Origin: CAVXFL01 sp963761015
GTDB taxonomy: Bacteria; Pseudomonadota; Alphaproteobacteria; Acetobacterales; Acetobacteraceae
Direction of reading: 5' to 3'
Length of the DNA stretch: 64,000 nt
Assembly: GCA_963761015.1 (NCBI GenBank)
Contig: CAVXFL010000017.1
Coordinates: 49,081 to 113,080, forward strand
The position numbers were made by a program, and so were the translations under genes. Of this stretch, positions 55,390-64,000 are shown one piece after another. Numbering within the stretch: the stretch's first letter is position 1; every line of letters starts with the position of its first letter. The notes under the pieces were generated by a model, which worked only from the letters and a program-made list of their open reading frames with translations, was not told the origin of the DNA and did no database searches.

Positions 55390-56286
55390 TCAAGCCTGCG
55401 CCATCTCGGGCGTCTCGTCGATGCAGGTCCGCAGAAACCGGCGCAGCGCCGGCGCGAGATCGGGCCGCTTCAGCGCGAAAGCGATCTGCGCCTCGAGGAA
55501 GCCTATCTTGTCGCCGCAATCGAACCGGCGTCCTTCGTAGCGCAGGCCGTGGAAGGGCGAGTGGCCGATCATGCGGGCCATCGCGTCGGTGAGCTGCACC
55601 TCGTTGCCCGCGCCGCGCTCCATGCGGGCGAGGTATCCCAGCACCTCGGGCAGCAGCACGTAGCGGCCGATGATCGAGAGGTTCGAGGGCGCGACGTCGG
55701 GGTCCGGCTTCTCCACCAGCCCGGTGACCTCGACCAGGCGGCCATCGTCGCGGCCGATTTCGAGGATGCCATACCGGTTGGTCTGGTCCGGAGGCACCTC
55801 GGTGACGGCGACCACGCTGCCGCCGGTCTCGCGATAGGCGTCCGCCAGCTGCAACAGGCAGGGTTTATCGGAGAGGATCAGGTCGTCGGGCAGCAAAATC
55901 GCGAACGGGTCGTCGCCGATGAACGCCCGGGCGCACCAGATCGCGTGGCCAAGTCCTTGCGGCTCCTGCTGGCGGACGGTCACGATAGAGCCGGGTTCAA
56001 CCTGGGTTTCGCGCAGCATCTGCAGCGCATCCGACTTGCCGCGCTCGCGCAAGGTCGCCTCCAGTTCGAAGGCAATATCGAAATGCTCGACCAGCGCGGT
56101 CTTGCCGCGGCCCGTGACCATGCAGAACTGCTCAATTCCGGCGGCGCGTGCTTCCTCGACCGCGTACTGGATGAGCGGCTTGTCGACGACGGGGAGCATT
56201 TCCTTGGCCATTGCCTTGGTCGCCGGCAGGAAACGGGTGCCGAGGCCGGCCACGGGTAGAACGGCTTTACGCAAAGGCTTTGACAC
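55390..56286 (-). CDS. galU: UTP-glucose-1-phosphate uridylyltransferase GalU
   Basis: A 298-residue nucleotidyltransferase making UDP-glucose. LRKAVLPVAGLGTRFLPATK nucleotide loop, KPLIQYAVEEA, LGHAIWCARAFIGDDPFAI and VEKPDPDVAPSNLSIIGRY. GTG 56286 is preferred, with GGAAGG five bases upstream. The 296-base gap to the tRNA shows no gene. Confidence 0.95.
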   Translation of the reverse strand: MSKPLRKAVLPVAGLGTRFLPATKAMAKEMLPVVDKPLIQYAVEEARAAGIEQFCMVTGRGKTALVEHFDIAFELEATLRERGKSDALQMLRETQVEPGSIVTVRQQEPQGLGHAIWCARAFIGDDPFAILLPDDLILSDKPCLLQLADAYRETGGSVVAVTEVPPDQTNRYGILEIGRDDGRLVEVTGLVEKPDPDVAPSNLSIIGRYVLLPEVLGYLARMERGAGNEVQLTDAMARMIGHSPFHGLRYEGRRFDCGDKIGFLEAQIAFALKRPDLAPALRRFLRTCIDETPEMAQA

Positions 56287-56582
56287 GGGAACCTTCCATG
56301 CTGTCGCAGGATTGCCTGCGCTGTTGCATCGCACATCGGTGCGGCCGAATTCTGCCGGCCGCGAAATCGTCGCACGCTCACCGGAGGGCGGCAAGCAAGC
56401 CGGTTACGTTCGGTTACACACGTTGGTGAAGCCCCGGGCGCGGCGCCTCCGAGCGCGCATCAGGAATGCGGCCGCGCGGTCTGCTGGGACGGAGAACTTG
56501 CGCCAGCCCGGGTCAGCGGCTATTTGTCCCGCGGTCGCCGCGGTTGAAATTTGGCGACCAGTAGCGATTGCCGAACTATAGC

Positions 56583-56659
56583 GCGCCCGTAGCTCAATTG
56601 GATAGAGCACCAGACTACGGATCTGGGGGTTAGGAGTTCAAATCTTCTCGGGCGCGCCA
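56583..56659 (+). tRNA. tRNA-Arg (anticodon ACG)
   Basis: A 77-base cloverleaf with acceptor arms GCGCCCG and CGGGCGC and encoded CCA. The anticodon stem CCAGA/TCTGG holds the loop CTACGGA, giving anticodon ACG. D-arm AGCTCAATTGGATAGAGC and T-arm GAGTTCAAATCTTCTC are normal. Confidence 0.97.
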
Positions 56660-56949
56660 AGTAAAGCGCGGAAGCTCAATGGATCATTGGTGGGTCTCCG
56701 AGCGGCAGTCGAAGCAAGATCTTCGCGCAGACAGGACATCGAGACCGAAAAGGGCCCAATTCAGCCGTCCAGCCACAGCGCTCGGTCGGCGGAGGCGGCT
56801 CGTCTCGGAAAACCGTCCACGCCGGATCGCTCGTTCAACCGAGGCAACCCGATCATCTGGGAAGCAACCTCCGCCCGGAAACCACCCTGGTGCCGCCGCC
56901 GTGACCGGGATGTGCGGCCGTATTGCCGGCCCGCCGCGCTGCCCGGATG

Positions 56950-57168
56950 CGGCCTGGACAATTCGCTGCGTGTGCACGGCACCGAGGCGCTGCGCGTCGT
57001 CATGCCTCGATCATGCCCAACATCCCCTCGGCGAACACCTGCGCCTCGACGATGACGATCGCCGAGAAGGCGGCGGACATGATCCGCGGCGGCGCGCCGC
57101 TGCCGCCCGAGATGCCGGCCACGGCCGCGCCGGCTCTCGCCGAATCCCGCGCCGAACCCGTTGGCTGA
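56950..57168 (+). pseudogene. GMC oxidoreductase C-terminal remnant beside the tRNA
   Basis: The sequence reads LDNSLRVHGTEALRVV, then after one missing base at about 57000, ASIMPNIPSANTCASTMTIA and EKAADMIRGG. This is the C-terminal signature of GMC oxidoreductases such as choline dehydrogenase (L-R-V-H-G ... L-R-V-V-D-A-S-I-M-P ... A-P-T-I-M-I-A-E-K-A-A-D-M). Nothing of the 450 or more upstream residues is present; 56660-56949 between the tRNA and this scrap has no gene I can see. Confidence 0.75.
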
Positions 57169-57213
57169 TCGGTCCCCACCTGGCAGCCGCGCGATTCTTC
57201 TAGCCGCTTCGAG

Positions 57214-58200
57214 ATGAAAATGAAATCCGTGGAATTGCAGCGTTGCGCGCGCGTCGCGATCGAGAAATGCGGTAACGTGAAACCGGGCGAGCGCGTGCTC
57301 GTCGTCACAGACACGATGCGCGACCAGTCCGTCGCCGAGGCGCTGATGGCCGCCGCGCTCGCCGCCGGCGCCGAGCCGGTGCTGACCGTCATGCCCACGC
57401 GGCGCAGCGCGCCGCAGGAGCCGCCGGCCGCCGTGCGCACCGCCATGCACGCGGCGGACATCGCGTATCTCTACGCCACCTATTCGATGACGCATTCCTC
57501 GACGCGCGTCGCCGCGCAGCAGGCGGGCGCTCGCGTCATCACCATGCCCGGCGTCACCGAGGACGGATTTCTCCGCACGCTCTCGGTCGACATCGATGCC
57601 TTGGTGCGGCTGACCAATGCGGTATCGGAACGGGTGGCGCGGGCCCGCACGGCGCGGGTGACCACCGCGTTCGGCACCGACATGGGCTACCGGCTCGAGC
57701 ATCCACTGGCGATCCTCGACGGGGTCGCGGCCAATCGCGGCGATCTCGACGCGTTTCCGCCCGGCCTCTTTCTCAGCGTGCCGCGTGCAAAAAGCGCCTC
57801 CGGCATCGCCGTCGTCGACGGCTCCATCACGCAGGTGGGGCGCGTCACCACGCCGGTAACGATGACCTTCGACAACGGCCGCCTGGCGCGCATCGAGGGC
57901 GGCAGCGAGGCCAAGCGGCTCGCGACCATGCTGGCCGCGCTGGAGGACGAGAACGCCTACGAGTTCGCCGCCTGGGGCATCGGCACGAATCCCGGCGCCG
58001 CGCTGGTCGGCGAGGACCCGAGCTTCGAGGTCGAGCGGGTCTACGGCTGGACCCATGGCAGCACCGGCGCCAGCGGGACGCTGCCCGGCGGCACGGTGCA
58101 GGCGAAGATCCACCTCGATGGGATCATCAGCCAACCGTCGATCTGGCTGGACGACGAAAAAATCCTCGATGCCGGCCAATTCGTCGGTGCGTTCGCCTGA
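57214..58200 (+). CDS. M29-like aminopeptidase/2,5-dihydroxypyridine dioxygenase-family protein
   Basis: A 328-residue protein resembling the M29 thermophilic aminopeptidase superfamily, which includes NicX-type 2,5-dihydroxypyridine dioxygenases. Visible: CARVAIEKCGNVKPGERVLV, GARVITMPGVTEDGFLRTL, a central acidic EGGSEAK segment, ENAYEFAAWGIGTNPGA and the C-terminal YGWTHGSTGASGTLPGG with HLDGIISQPSIWLD. Metal ligands are likely in the E and H-containing segments. It directly precedes a sugar-type ABC transporter, so a catabolic role fits. Reaction unknown. Confidence 0.78.
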   Translation: MKMKSVELQRCARVAIEKCGNVKPGERVLVVTDTMRDQSVAEALMAAALAAGAEPVLTVMPTRRSAPQEPPAAVRTAMHAADIAYLYATYSMTHSSTRVAAQQAGARVITMPGVTEDGFLRTLSVDIDALVRLTNAVSERVARARTARVTTAFGTDMGYRLEHPLAILDGVAANRGDLDAFPPGLFLSVPRAKSASGIAVVDGSITQVGRVTTPVTMTFDNGRLARIEGGSEAKRLATMLAALEDENAYEFAAWGIGTNPGAALVGEDPSFEVERVYGWTHGSTGASGTLPGGTVQAKIHLDGIISQPSIWLDDEKILDAGQFVGAFA

Positions 58201-58324
58201 GCGGCCCGACGCGTCCCATCGTGCATTCGCGCATGGACATTAATTCATGATGAACCGCCTTGACGCATCGGGGCGACCAAATGTCTGATATTCGGATAGA
58301 CGGCATGGGAAGGAGATGACGTTC

Positions 58325-59528
58325 ATGAAAAACAGACAGAACTCCGGTATCGGCGCGCGCGGCCGCCGCTGGGTCGGTGCCTTGCTGCCGGCGCTGGCGG
58401 TAGCGGCGCTGGCGGCTGGCCCGGCCTCGGCGCAGGTGGCGGGCGCGCGCGCCAAGCCGTTCCCGGCCTGGCCCGAGCCGAAAATCGACCCGACCCTTAC
58501 GGTGGCGCAAGCGAAGCAGATCGTTGTCGAGCGCACCAAGCCGCAGTCCGAATGGACCGGCCCGACCAGCGGCCCGAAAGCGGTCCGCAAACCGCTCACC
58601 ATCGCCTGGGTGTCGGCCGACCAGTCGTACACGGCCTACATCTACTGGGGTAAGGGCATCATCGACGCCGCCCACTCGCTCGGCTGGAAAACCGTCACGT
58701 TCAACGGCCAGGGAACCGTCGGCGGCCAGCTTGCGGCGATAAATCAGGCGCTTGCCATGAACCCCGCCGCGATCATTACGCCGGCCGACGCCAACGCGCT
58801 GCAGCGGCCGATCCAGGAAGCCGTCAAGCGCGGCATTCCGGTGATCGGCATTCACGCCACCGCCTTTCCCGGCCCGAGCCCGAAGCTCGGCCTCTACATG
58901 AACATCGTGTCGAACCCGGCGCAGATCGGCCAGACCGAGGCGGCCTATGTAATCGCCGGCTCCGACGGCAAGGCCCGCGACATCCACATGGTCGATACGA
59001 GCTACGCCATCGCCCGCTTCAAGGCGAAAGCGACTATCGAGCCGATCAAGAACTGCAAAGGCTGCAAGTTCCTCGAGGAAGTGAACGTCCCGATCGGCGA
59101 CACGGCGCGCGTCTCCTCGGTGATTTCGGGGCTGCTCGCCCGCGACGGCGACAGCTGGTGGATGACGACGTGCTGCGACGGTTACTATCCGTACGTTCGC
59201 CTCGGCGCTGCGCGCTTCCGGGATCTCGCCCGCGAAGGTGAAGCTGGTCGGCGCCGACGGGCCGCCCGCCACGTACGAGATGATCCGCAAGGGCAACTAC
59301 GAGGTTGCCACGGTGCCCGAGCCGAGCACGCTGTTCGGCTACGAGGCGATCGACGCCGCGGTACGCGCCATGGCGGGCCAACCGCCGGCGCAGTTCATCC
59401 AGCCGACCTATCTCGTCACGCGGGCGAACGTGAACGCCGAGGGCGGGAAGGAGAACCAGTTCATCCCGAGCAACAATTTCGCCTGCCACTACACGAACAT
59501 CTGGCTCGGGGAAAACAAGCATTGCTGA
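58325..59528 (+). CDS. Sugar-type ABC transporter substrate-binding protein (one frameshift)
   Basis: A 400-residue periplasmic binding protein after removing one base near 59195. Signal peptide ending ASAQVAG; type I fold with TIAWVSADQSYTAYIYWGKG, AAIITPADANALQRPIQEAV, GIPVIGIHATAFPG and, after the frame break, FASALRASGISPAKVKLVG. The start at 58325 is chosen because GGAAGGAG is nine bases before it. It is the first gene of the ABC operon. The ligand is likely a sugar or sugar acid. Confidence 0.87.
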
Positions 59529-61096
59529 GTTCGGCTAACCCAGCCGCGCCGGAAACGGCGCGGAACCAGGCCGCCGGGCGCACCCGCCCGGCCGGCGCTG
59601 GGCCGGTGCTGGAAGTGCGCGACCTGACCAAGCGCTTCATCGGCACCCTCGCGCTCGATCACGTGGATTTCGCGCTCGCTCCCGGGGAAATCCACGCGCT
59701 GATCGGCGAGAACGGCGCCGGCAAGTCCACGCTCATCAAGACGCTCGCCGGGCTGTATCCGCCGGACGGCGGCGAAATCCGCCTCAACGGCCGCGTCGTG
59801 CATCCGCACAGCGAGCGTCTGCCGATCTCCTTCGTCCACCAGGATCTCGGCCTTGTCGACGAGCTGAGCGTGGGCGAGAACGTCGCGTTGGTCGCGGGCT
59901 ATCCCCGTGTCGGCGGACTGATCAACTGGTCGCAAGTATGGCGGCGCGCCAGCGAGATTTACACCGCCATGGGCGTCGCGCCGCCCGATCCGCGCGCCCG
60001 CGTCGGCAGCCTGAACGCCGCGAGCAAGGCGGTGCTCGGCATCGTGCGCGCGCTGTCGCGCGAAGCGACGGTGATCGTGCTGGACGAGCCGACCGCCTCA
60101 CTGCCCGAGCCCGACGCGCTGCATCTGTTCGAGGTGCTGCGCAAGCTGCGCGCGCAGGGCGCCAGCGCGATTTACGTGAGCCACCGCTTGAACGAGCTGT
60201 TCGGCCTGGTCGACCGCGTCACCGTGCTGCGCGACGGCCGCCACGTGCGCACCGCGCCGATCGCCGAGGTCACGCCGGCCTCGCTGGTCGAGGACATGCT
60301 GGGTCGTACCGTCGATCTCACGCACGCGATTCACGCCGAGCGCGGCCCGGGCGTGCCCGTGCTCGAGGTGTCGGAGCTGCGCATCGGCACGCTCGGGCCG
60401 ATTTCGTTCGGCATCGAAGCCGGCGAAATCGTCGGCCTCGTCGGTCTGCGCGGCGCCGGCCAGCAGACCGTCGGGCGCGCGATTTTCGGCGAAACCCGCG
60501 CGGACGCCGGCCGCATCCGGCTGGACGGCGCCGCGCTTTCGCCGAATGACGAAATTCCGCGGCGCGTCGCCGCCGGCATTGCGCTGCTCGCCGGCGACCG
60601 AGTGCGCGAAAGCGCGTTTTCCGGCATGTCGCTGCGCGAGAATCTGTTTCCCGATCCGGCGCTGACGCACACGAGCAACTGGCGCCCGCTCTCGCCCGCC
60701 TCGGAGCGCCAGCGCACGCAAGCGGTGCTGACCAGGTTCGACGTGCGGCCCGCGAACAGCGAGGCGATGATCGACTGGCTGAGCGGCGGCAATCAGCAGA
60801 AGGTCTTCGTCGCGCGGTGGCTCGGCAGCGGCGCGCGCGTCTACGTCCTGGAGGAGCCGACCGCCGGCGTGGACATCGGCGCCAAGCTCGCGATCCACCG
60901 CATGGTGCGCGATACCGCCGATGCGGGCGCGGCGGTGCTGGTTGTGTCCTCGGATTTCGAGGAAGTCGCCGCGCTCTGCGACCGTGCGCTGATCATCGCG
61001 CGCGGGCGCATCATCGGCGAATTGCGGGGCGCAGCCCTGACCATGGACAATCTGGTGGCGCGCTCCTCGCTCGGCGCGGCCTCGGCGGCGACATAG
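59522..61096 (+). CDS. Sugar-type ABC transporter ATP-binding protein (two ABC domains)
   Basis: A 524-residue ATPase of the RbsA/MglA/XylG type. First domain: Walker A GENGAGKST, weakened signature VGSLNAASKAV and Walker B IVLDEPTAS. Second domain: degenerate Walker A GLRGAGQQT, signature LSGGNQQKVF and Walker B YVLEEPTAGVD. TTG 59522 overlapping the binding-protein stop is the likely start. The uninterrupted frame from 58316 to 61096 is an artefact of the frame break in the preceding gene and not a real fusion. Confidence 0.9.
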   Translation: MLSSANPAAPETARNQAAGRTRPAGAGPVLEVRDLTKRFIGTLALDHVDFALAPGEIHALIGENGAGKSTLIKTLAGLYPPDGGEIRLNGRVVHPHSERLPISFVHQDLGLVDELSVGENVALVAGYPRVGGLINWSQVWRRASEIYTAMGVAPPDPRARVGSLNAASKAVLGIVRALSREATVIVLDEPTASLPEPDALHLFEVLRKLRAQGASAIYVSHRLNELFGLVDRVTVLRDGRHVRTAPIAEVTPASLVEDMLGRTVDLTHAIHAERGPGVPVLEVSELRIGTLGPISFGIEAGEIVGLVGLRGAGQQTVGRAIFGETRADAGRIRLDGAALSPNDEIPRRVAAGIALLAGDRVRESAFSGMSLRENLFPDPALTHTSNWRPLSPASERQRTQAVLTRFDVRPANSEAMIDWLSGGNQQKVFVARWLGSGARVYVLEEPTAGVDIGAKLAIHRMVRDTADAGAAVLVVSSDFEEVAALCDRALIIARGRIIGELRGAALTMDNLVARSSLGAASAAT

Positions 61097-61115
61097 GAAA
61101 GTTCTGGTACAGCAG

Positions 61116-62144
61116 GTGATGGAACAGCAGATAGGCGTTCGCGGCGCGGCGGCACGGCCGTTCGATTTCGGCCGCATCTCGGAATTCATTTCGAATTACG
61201 GGCTGGCGCTGGTGTTCGTGCTCGTCATGGTCGCGTTCGGATTGTTGCGGCCGACCACGTTCCTCAGCGCGTCCAATATCAACAACATCCTGGTCGGCCA
61301 GTCGGTCACCGCGATGCTGGCGCTGGCGGAAATGGTGCCGCTGGCGACGCGCCAGTTCGACCTGTCGGTCGGGTTCCATCTCGGCATGGCGCAGGTGCTG
61401 ATCGTCGCCTTGCAGGTGAACGCGCATTTCTCCTGGCCGGCGGCAACTGCCGTCGTGCTCGGCATCGCGCTGCTCGTGGGGCTGTTCAACGCCGTTTTGG
61501 TCACGGTGTTCAACATCGACTCGTTCATCGCCACGATGGGCGTCGGCACGCTGCTCTATGGCGTCTCCAACTGGTACACCGGCGGCCAGCAGATCGTCGG
61601 CATGGACCTGCCGGTCACGTTCGGCAACCTGACGCAGATCGTCGGCCACGTGCCGCTGCCGGCGGTTTACGTCGCCGTGGTCGCGATCATTCTCTGGATC
61701 GTCAGCGAGCGTCTGCCGGTCGGGCGCGCGCTCTACGTGATCGGCGCGAGCCCGCGCGCCGCTGAACTGACCGGCATCAAGGTGGGCCGGCACGTCGGCG
61801 GCGCCTTCGTCGTCTCCGGCCTGCTCAGCGGCGTCGCCGGCATCATGCTGGGCAGCATTCTGCAAGCCGGCACGCCCTCGGTCGGCCCCGAATATCTGTT
61901 GCCGGCCTTCGCCGCCACCCTGCTCGGCGCCACCTCGATCCGTCCGGGGCGCGTGAACGTGGGCGGTACCCTGCTCGCGGTGCTGATCCTGGCCTTCTCG
62001 TTCTCCGGCGTGCAGCAGCTCGGGGCGCCGTTCTTCGTGCAATATTTCTTCAACGGCGGGATTTTGATCATCGCGGTCGGCCTGTCGGTCTACGCGACGG
62101 CGCGGCGGCGGCGGGTGGCCAATGCCGGCGAGAAGAGCGAGTAA
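61116..62144 (+). CDS. Sugar-type ABC transporter permease
   Basis: A 342-residue inner-membrane permease of the RbsC/XylH family with about ten hydrophobic segments (LALVFVLVMVAFGLL onward). It has the DLSVGFHLGMAQVLIVAL segment and the ATPase-contact loop VIGASPRAAELTGIKVGR. It begins 19 bases after the ATPase stop. Start 61116 or 61119. Confidence 0.92.
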   Translation: MMEQQIGVRGAAARPFDFGRISEFISNYGLALVFVLVMVAFGLLRPTTFLSASNINNILVGQSVTAMLALAEMVPLATRQFDLSVGFHLGMAQVLIVALQVNAHFSWPAATAVVLGIALLVGLFNAVLVTVFNIDSFIATMGVGTLLYGVSNWYTGGQQIVGMDLPVTFGNLTQIVGHVPLPAVYVAVVAIILWIVSERLPVGRALYVIGASPRAAELTGIKVGRHVGGAFVVSGLLSGVAGIMLGSILQAGTPSVGPEYLLPAFAATLLGATSIRPGRVNVGGTLLAVLILAFSFSGVQQLGAPFFVQYFFNGGILIIAVGLSVYATARRRRVANAGEKSE

Positions 62145-62159
62145 GGGGAGATCCGAGCC

Positions 62160-63081
62160 ATGGGCAGCCCGAACGAAGATCCGTTCGAGATCATCGACCA
62201 GCGCTTCCGCCGCTACACCATTCCGATCGTCTGGCTGGAGCAGCTTCACACCGGCATGCGCTGGGCCGAGGTCCGGTCTGGTTCGCCGACCTGCGCTGCC
62301 TGATCTGGAGCGACCTGCCGAACAACCGGCTGCTGCGCTGGGAGGAGGAAACCGGGGCGGTCAGCGTGTTCCGCGCGCCGTCCAACTTCTCCAACGGCAA
62401 CACGCGCGACCGGCAGGGCCGGCTGATCACCTGCGAGCACCAGGCAAGGCGCGTGAGCCGCACCGAGCACGACGGCGCCATCACTGTGATCTCCGATCGC
62501 TACGAGGGCAAGCGGCTGAACTCGCCGAACGACGTGGTGGTGAAATCCGACGGCACCATCTGGTTCACCGATCCGAGCTACGGCATCAGCGCCGAATACG
62601 AGGGCGGCAAGGCGGAGAGCGAGATCGGTGCCTGCAACGTGTACCGTTTCGACCCGCGCGACGGCAGCTTGCGCATCGTGGCCGACGACTTCAGCCGCCC
62701 GAACGGAATCGCCTTCTCCCCCGACGAGTCGATCCTCTACATGGCCGACTCGGGCTTCTGGCCCGACCCGACCAAGCCGCACCACATCCGCGCCTTCCGC
62801 GTCGGCTCCGACAACCGCCTGTGCGAAAGCCGGGTGCTCGCCGACATTTCGCCCGGCATCGCCGACGGTTTCGCGTGGACATGGACGGCAATGTCTGGAC
62901 CAGCGCCGGCGACGGCGTGCAGTGCGTCACCCCTGGGGGCGACCTGATCGGCAAGATCAAGGTCCCCGAGAAGGTAGCGAACGTATGCTTCGGCGGACCG
63001 AAACGAAACCGGCTGTTCATCTGCGGCTTCACCTCGCTCTACGCGATATATCTGAACACGCAGGGCGCGCAGCGGCCGTGA
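62160..63081 (+). CDS. SMP-30/gluconolactonase-like lactonase (two frameshifts)
   Basis: Adding one missing base near 62270 (GG for GGG) and near 62872 (C for CC) gives a 307-residue six-bladed propeller. Family marks are RWAEGPVWFADLRCLIWSD, GRLITCEHQARRVSR, LNSPNDVVVKSDGTIWFTDP, FSRPNGIAFSPDESILYMAD, DGFRVDMDGNVWTS and VCFGGPKRNRLFICG. Metal-binding Glu, Asn and Asp are all present. It would open sugar-acid lactones, fitting the ABC operon. ATG 62160 has GGGGAG upstream. Confidence 0.9.
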
Positions 63082-63100
63082 ACGCGCCGGAACCCGCGTG

Positions 63101-64000
63101 ATGCGACCGGCGGAGGCGCGCGGCGCGGAAGCCTGCGGCATGTCGGTATCCGAACAACTGCTCAAGCCGCTCACCCGCGCGACCTTGCCGCAGGAAATCG
63201 TGGCGGCGATCACCGGGCTGATCATGCGCCGCGTCTGGCGGCCGGGCGATCGCATCCCGCCGGAGAAGGAACTGGCCGCCCGCTTCAACGTCGGGCGCTC
63301 GACGATCCGCGAGGCGATCAAGAGCCTGGTGATTTTCGGCGTGATCAACTCGCGCCCCGGCGACGGCTCGTTCATACGCGAGCCGCAATCCAATCTACTT
63401 TCGGGTGCGTTTCAATGGGGTCTCTTGCTCACCGAGCGCAATCTCGGCGACCTCGTCGATGCGCGGGTGCTGATCGAGGGCGAGTGCGCCGCCCGCGCGG
63501 CCGCGCTCGGCGATCCCGATCTGCCGGCCCGGCTCAACCGCATCCTCGCCCGGATGCGCGAGGAGCAAAATCATCCGCGCGAATTCATGGAACTGGACAA
63601 CCGCTTCCACGCCGAGATCGCCGGCGAGGCGCGCAACGCGCTCTATCTCAGCCTGTCAAACACAATTCAAAGTCTGGTGAGCGTCTGGTATCCGAGACGT
63701 TCCGTATGGAGCCGACCAAGGCGGCGACGCTCGAGGAGCACGCGGCAATTGCCGCGGCGATCGAGGCGAAGGACCAATCCGCGGCACGGGACGCCATGCG
63801 CCATCACCTCCTGTGCGCGGCAAAGCGGTTACAGAAGGTGCTGGACGTCGGGGCGCGGATGAACCCGGCCGCGACAAGCCGGGCGGCCGCCGCCGCGAGC
63901 CCGACCCACAAGCCGAACCCGGCCGACCCCACGCCTGAACGCCGCCTGCAACCCGATAGCCGCATCCCTTTCCCCGAAGGCAGCCGATCTGGTAGAATTG
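63101..64000 (+). CDS. GntR/FadR-type transcriptional regulator (one frameshift, runs off the window)
   Basis: A regulator with N-terminal winged helix (LPQEIVAAITGLIMRRVWRP, KELAARFNVGRSTIREAIKS) and a C-terminal FCD ligand-binding domain (LVDARVLIEGECAARAAAL, FHAEIAGEARN). One missing base near 63692 breaks the frame; the continuing frame reads ETFRMEPTKAATLEEHAAI then AMRHHLLCAAKRLQKVLD and a low-complexity tail still open at position 64000. Start may be GTG 63098, ATG 63101 or ATG 63140. It probably controls the preceding transport and lactonase genes; operator unknown. Confidence 0.83.

Noticed and set aside
56660..57213. Possible integrase or attachment site after tRNA-Arg
   Set aside because: No integrase gene and no repeat of the tRNA 3' end was seen in the window; only the GMC tail supports past insertion.
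58316..61096. A 926-residue open frame that seems to fuse a substrate-binding protein and an ABC ATPase
   Set aside because: The binding-protein sequence continues in another frame to its own stop at 59528, so the apparent fusion comes from a single-base frame break near 59195.
1..64000. CRISPR arrays, rRNA operons, intact insertion sequences and phage genes
   Set aside because: No regular direct repeats with spacers, no rRNA sequence and no transposase or phage structural gene were recognised.

Overview
The window is high-GC DNA from an alphaproteobacterium, most likely of the Rhodospirillales/Acetobacteraceae type. The evidence is an fdsGBACD formate dehydrogenase operon, a membrane-anchored CycM-type cytochrome beside kdsB and pheA, an SRP RNA-dnaX-ybaB-recR block, a PQQ alcohol dehydrogenase, COQ9/UbiK-type ubiquinone genes and a Kdo hydroxylase. 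This is an inference from gene content; no 16S rRNA is present.

Layout. 1-6494 (minus): NAD-dependent formate dehydrogenase operon fdsG-fdsB-fdsA-fdhD-fdsD, followed by an OFA-type MFS transporter cut by the window edge. 6692-9811: porin and a GGDEF diguanylate cyclase. 9986-12330: PQQ alcohol dehydrogenase and a small cytochrome c. 13420-16645 (minus): a compact six-gene unit, MoeB-like E1, DsrE-like protein, SH3 protein and a three-subunit nitrile hydratase/thiocyanate hydrolase-like metalloenzyme in which the beta chain is split into two genes. 16780-22457: a complete yejABEF-type peptide ABC importer. 22538-26966: hisN-like phosphatase, a tri-haem cytochrome c, kdsB and pheA. 27467-32539: nudC, pyrF, SRP RNA, dnaX, ybaB and recR. 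32634-34671: phaA-phaB. 35068-44678: GST, gloB, methyltransferases, a COQ9-like gene, proC, ybjN, ubiK, hldD-lgt-midA-pgeF and a lipoprotein. 44912-51757: prs, GST, histidine phosphatase, Kdo hydroxylase, CorC/HlyC-like protein, eda and kdgK. 52453-56659: DSD1 enzyme, phosphomannomutase, galU and tRNA-Arg(ACG). 57214-64000: M29-like enzyme, a sugar-type ABC transporter, an SMP-30 lactonase and a GntR/FadR regulator, probably one sugar-acid catabolic locus.

Functional themes. Alcohol oxidation by the PQQ enzyme plus NAD-linked formate oxidation suggests C1 or alcohol-derived electron input. KdsB, HldD, Kdo hydroxylase, phosphomannomutase and GalU point to an LPS/exopolysaccharide envelope. Eda and KdgK give the lower part of a keto-deoxy-sugar-acid route that could take products of the SMP-30/ABC locus.

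A striking feature is about fifteen single-base frameshifts in otherwise intact conserved genes (fdsA twice, porin, SH3 gene, pheA, phaA, gloB, lipoprotein, kdgK, ABC binding protein, SMP-30 twice, the GntR regulator and two remnants). Where the whole gene lies in the window, adding or removing one base restores a full-length protein, and most sites can be explained by a change in a short homopolymer, so I think uncorrected sequencing indels are more likely than mass pseudogenisation. True remnants also exist: a BrnT-toxin fragment, a GMC-oxidoreductase tail next to the tRNA, and a gamma-glutamylcyclotransferase-like gene with an internal TAG. Two coding genes (dnaX and the MidA-like methyltransferase) carry in-frame palindromic repeat insertions.
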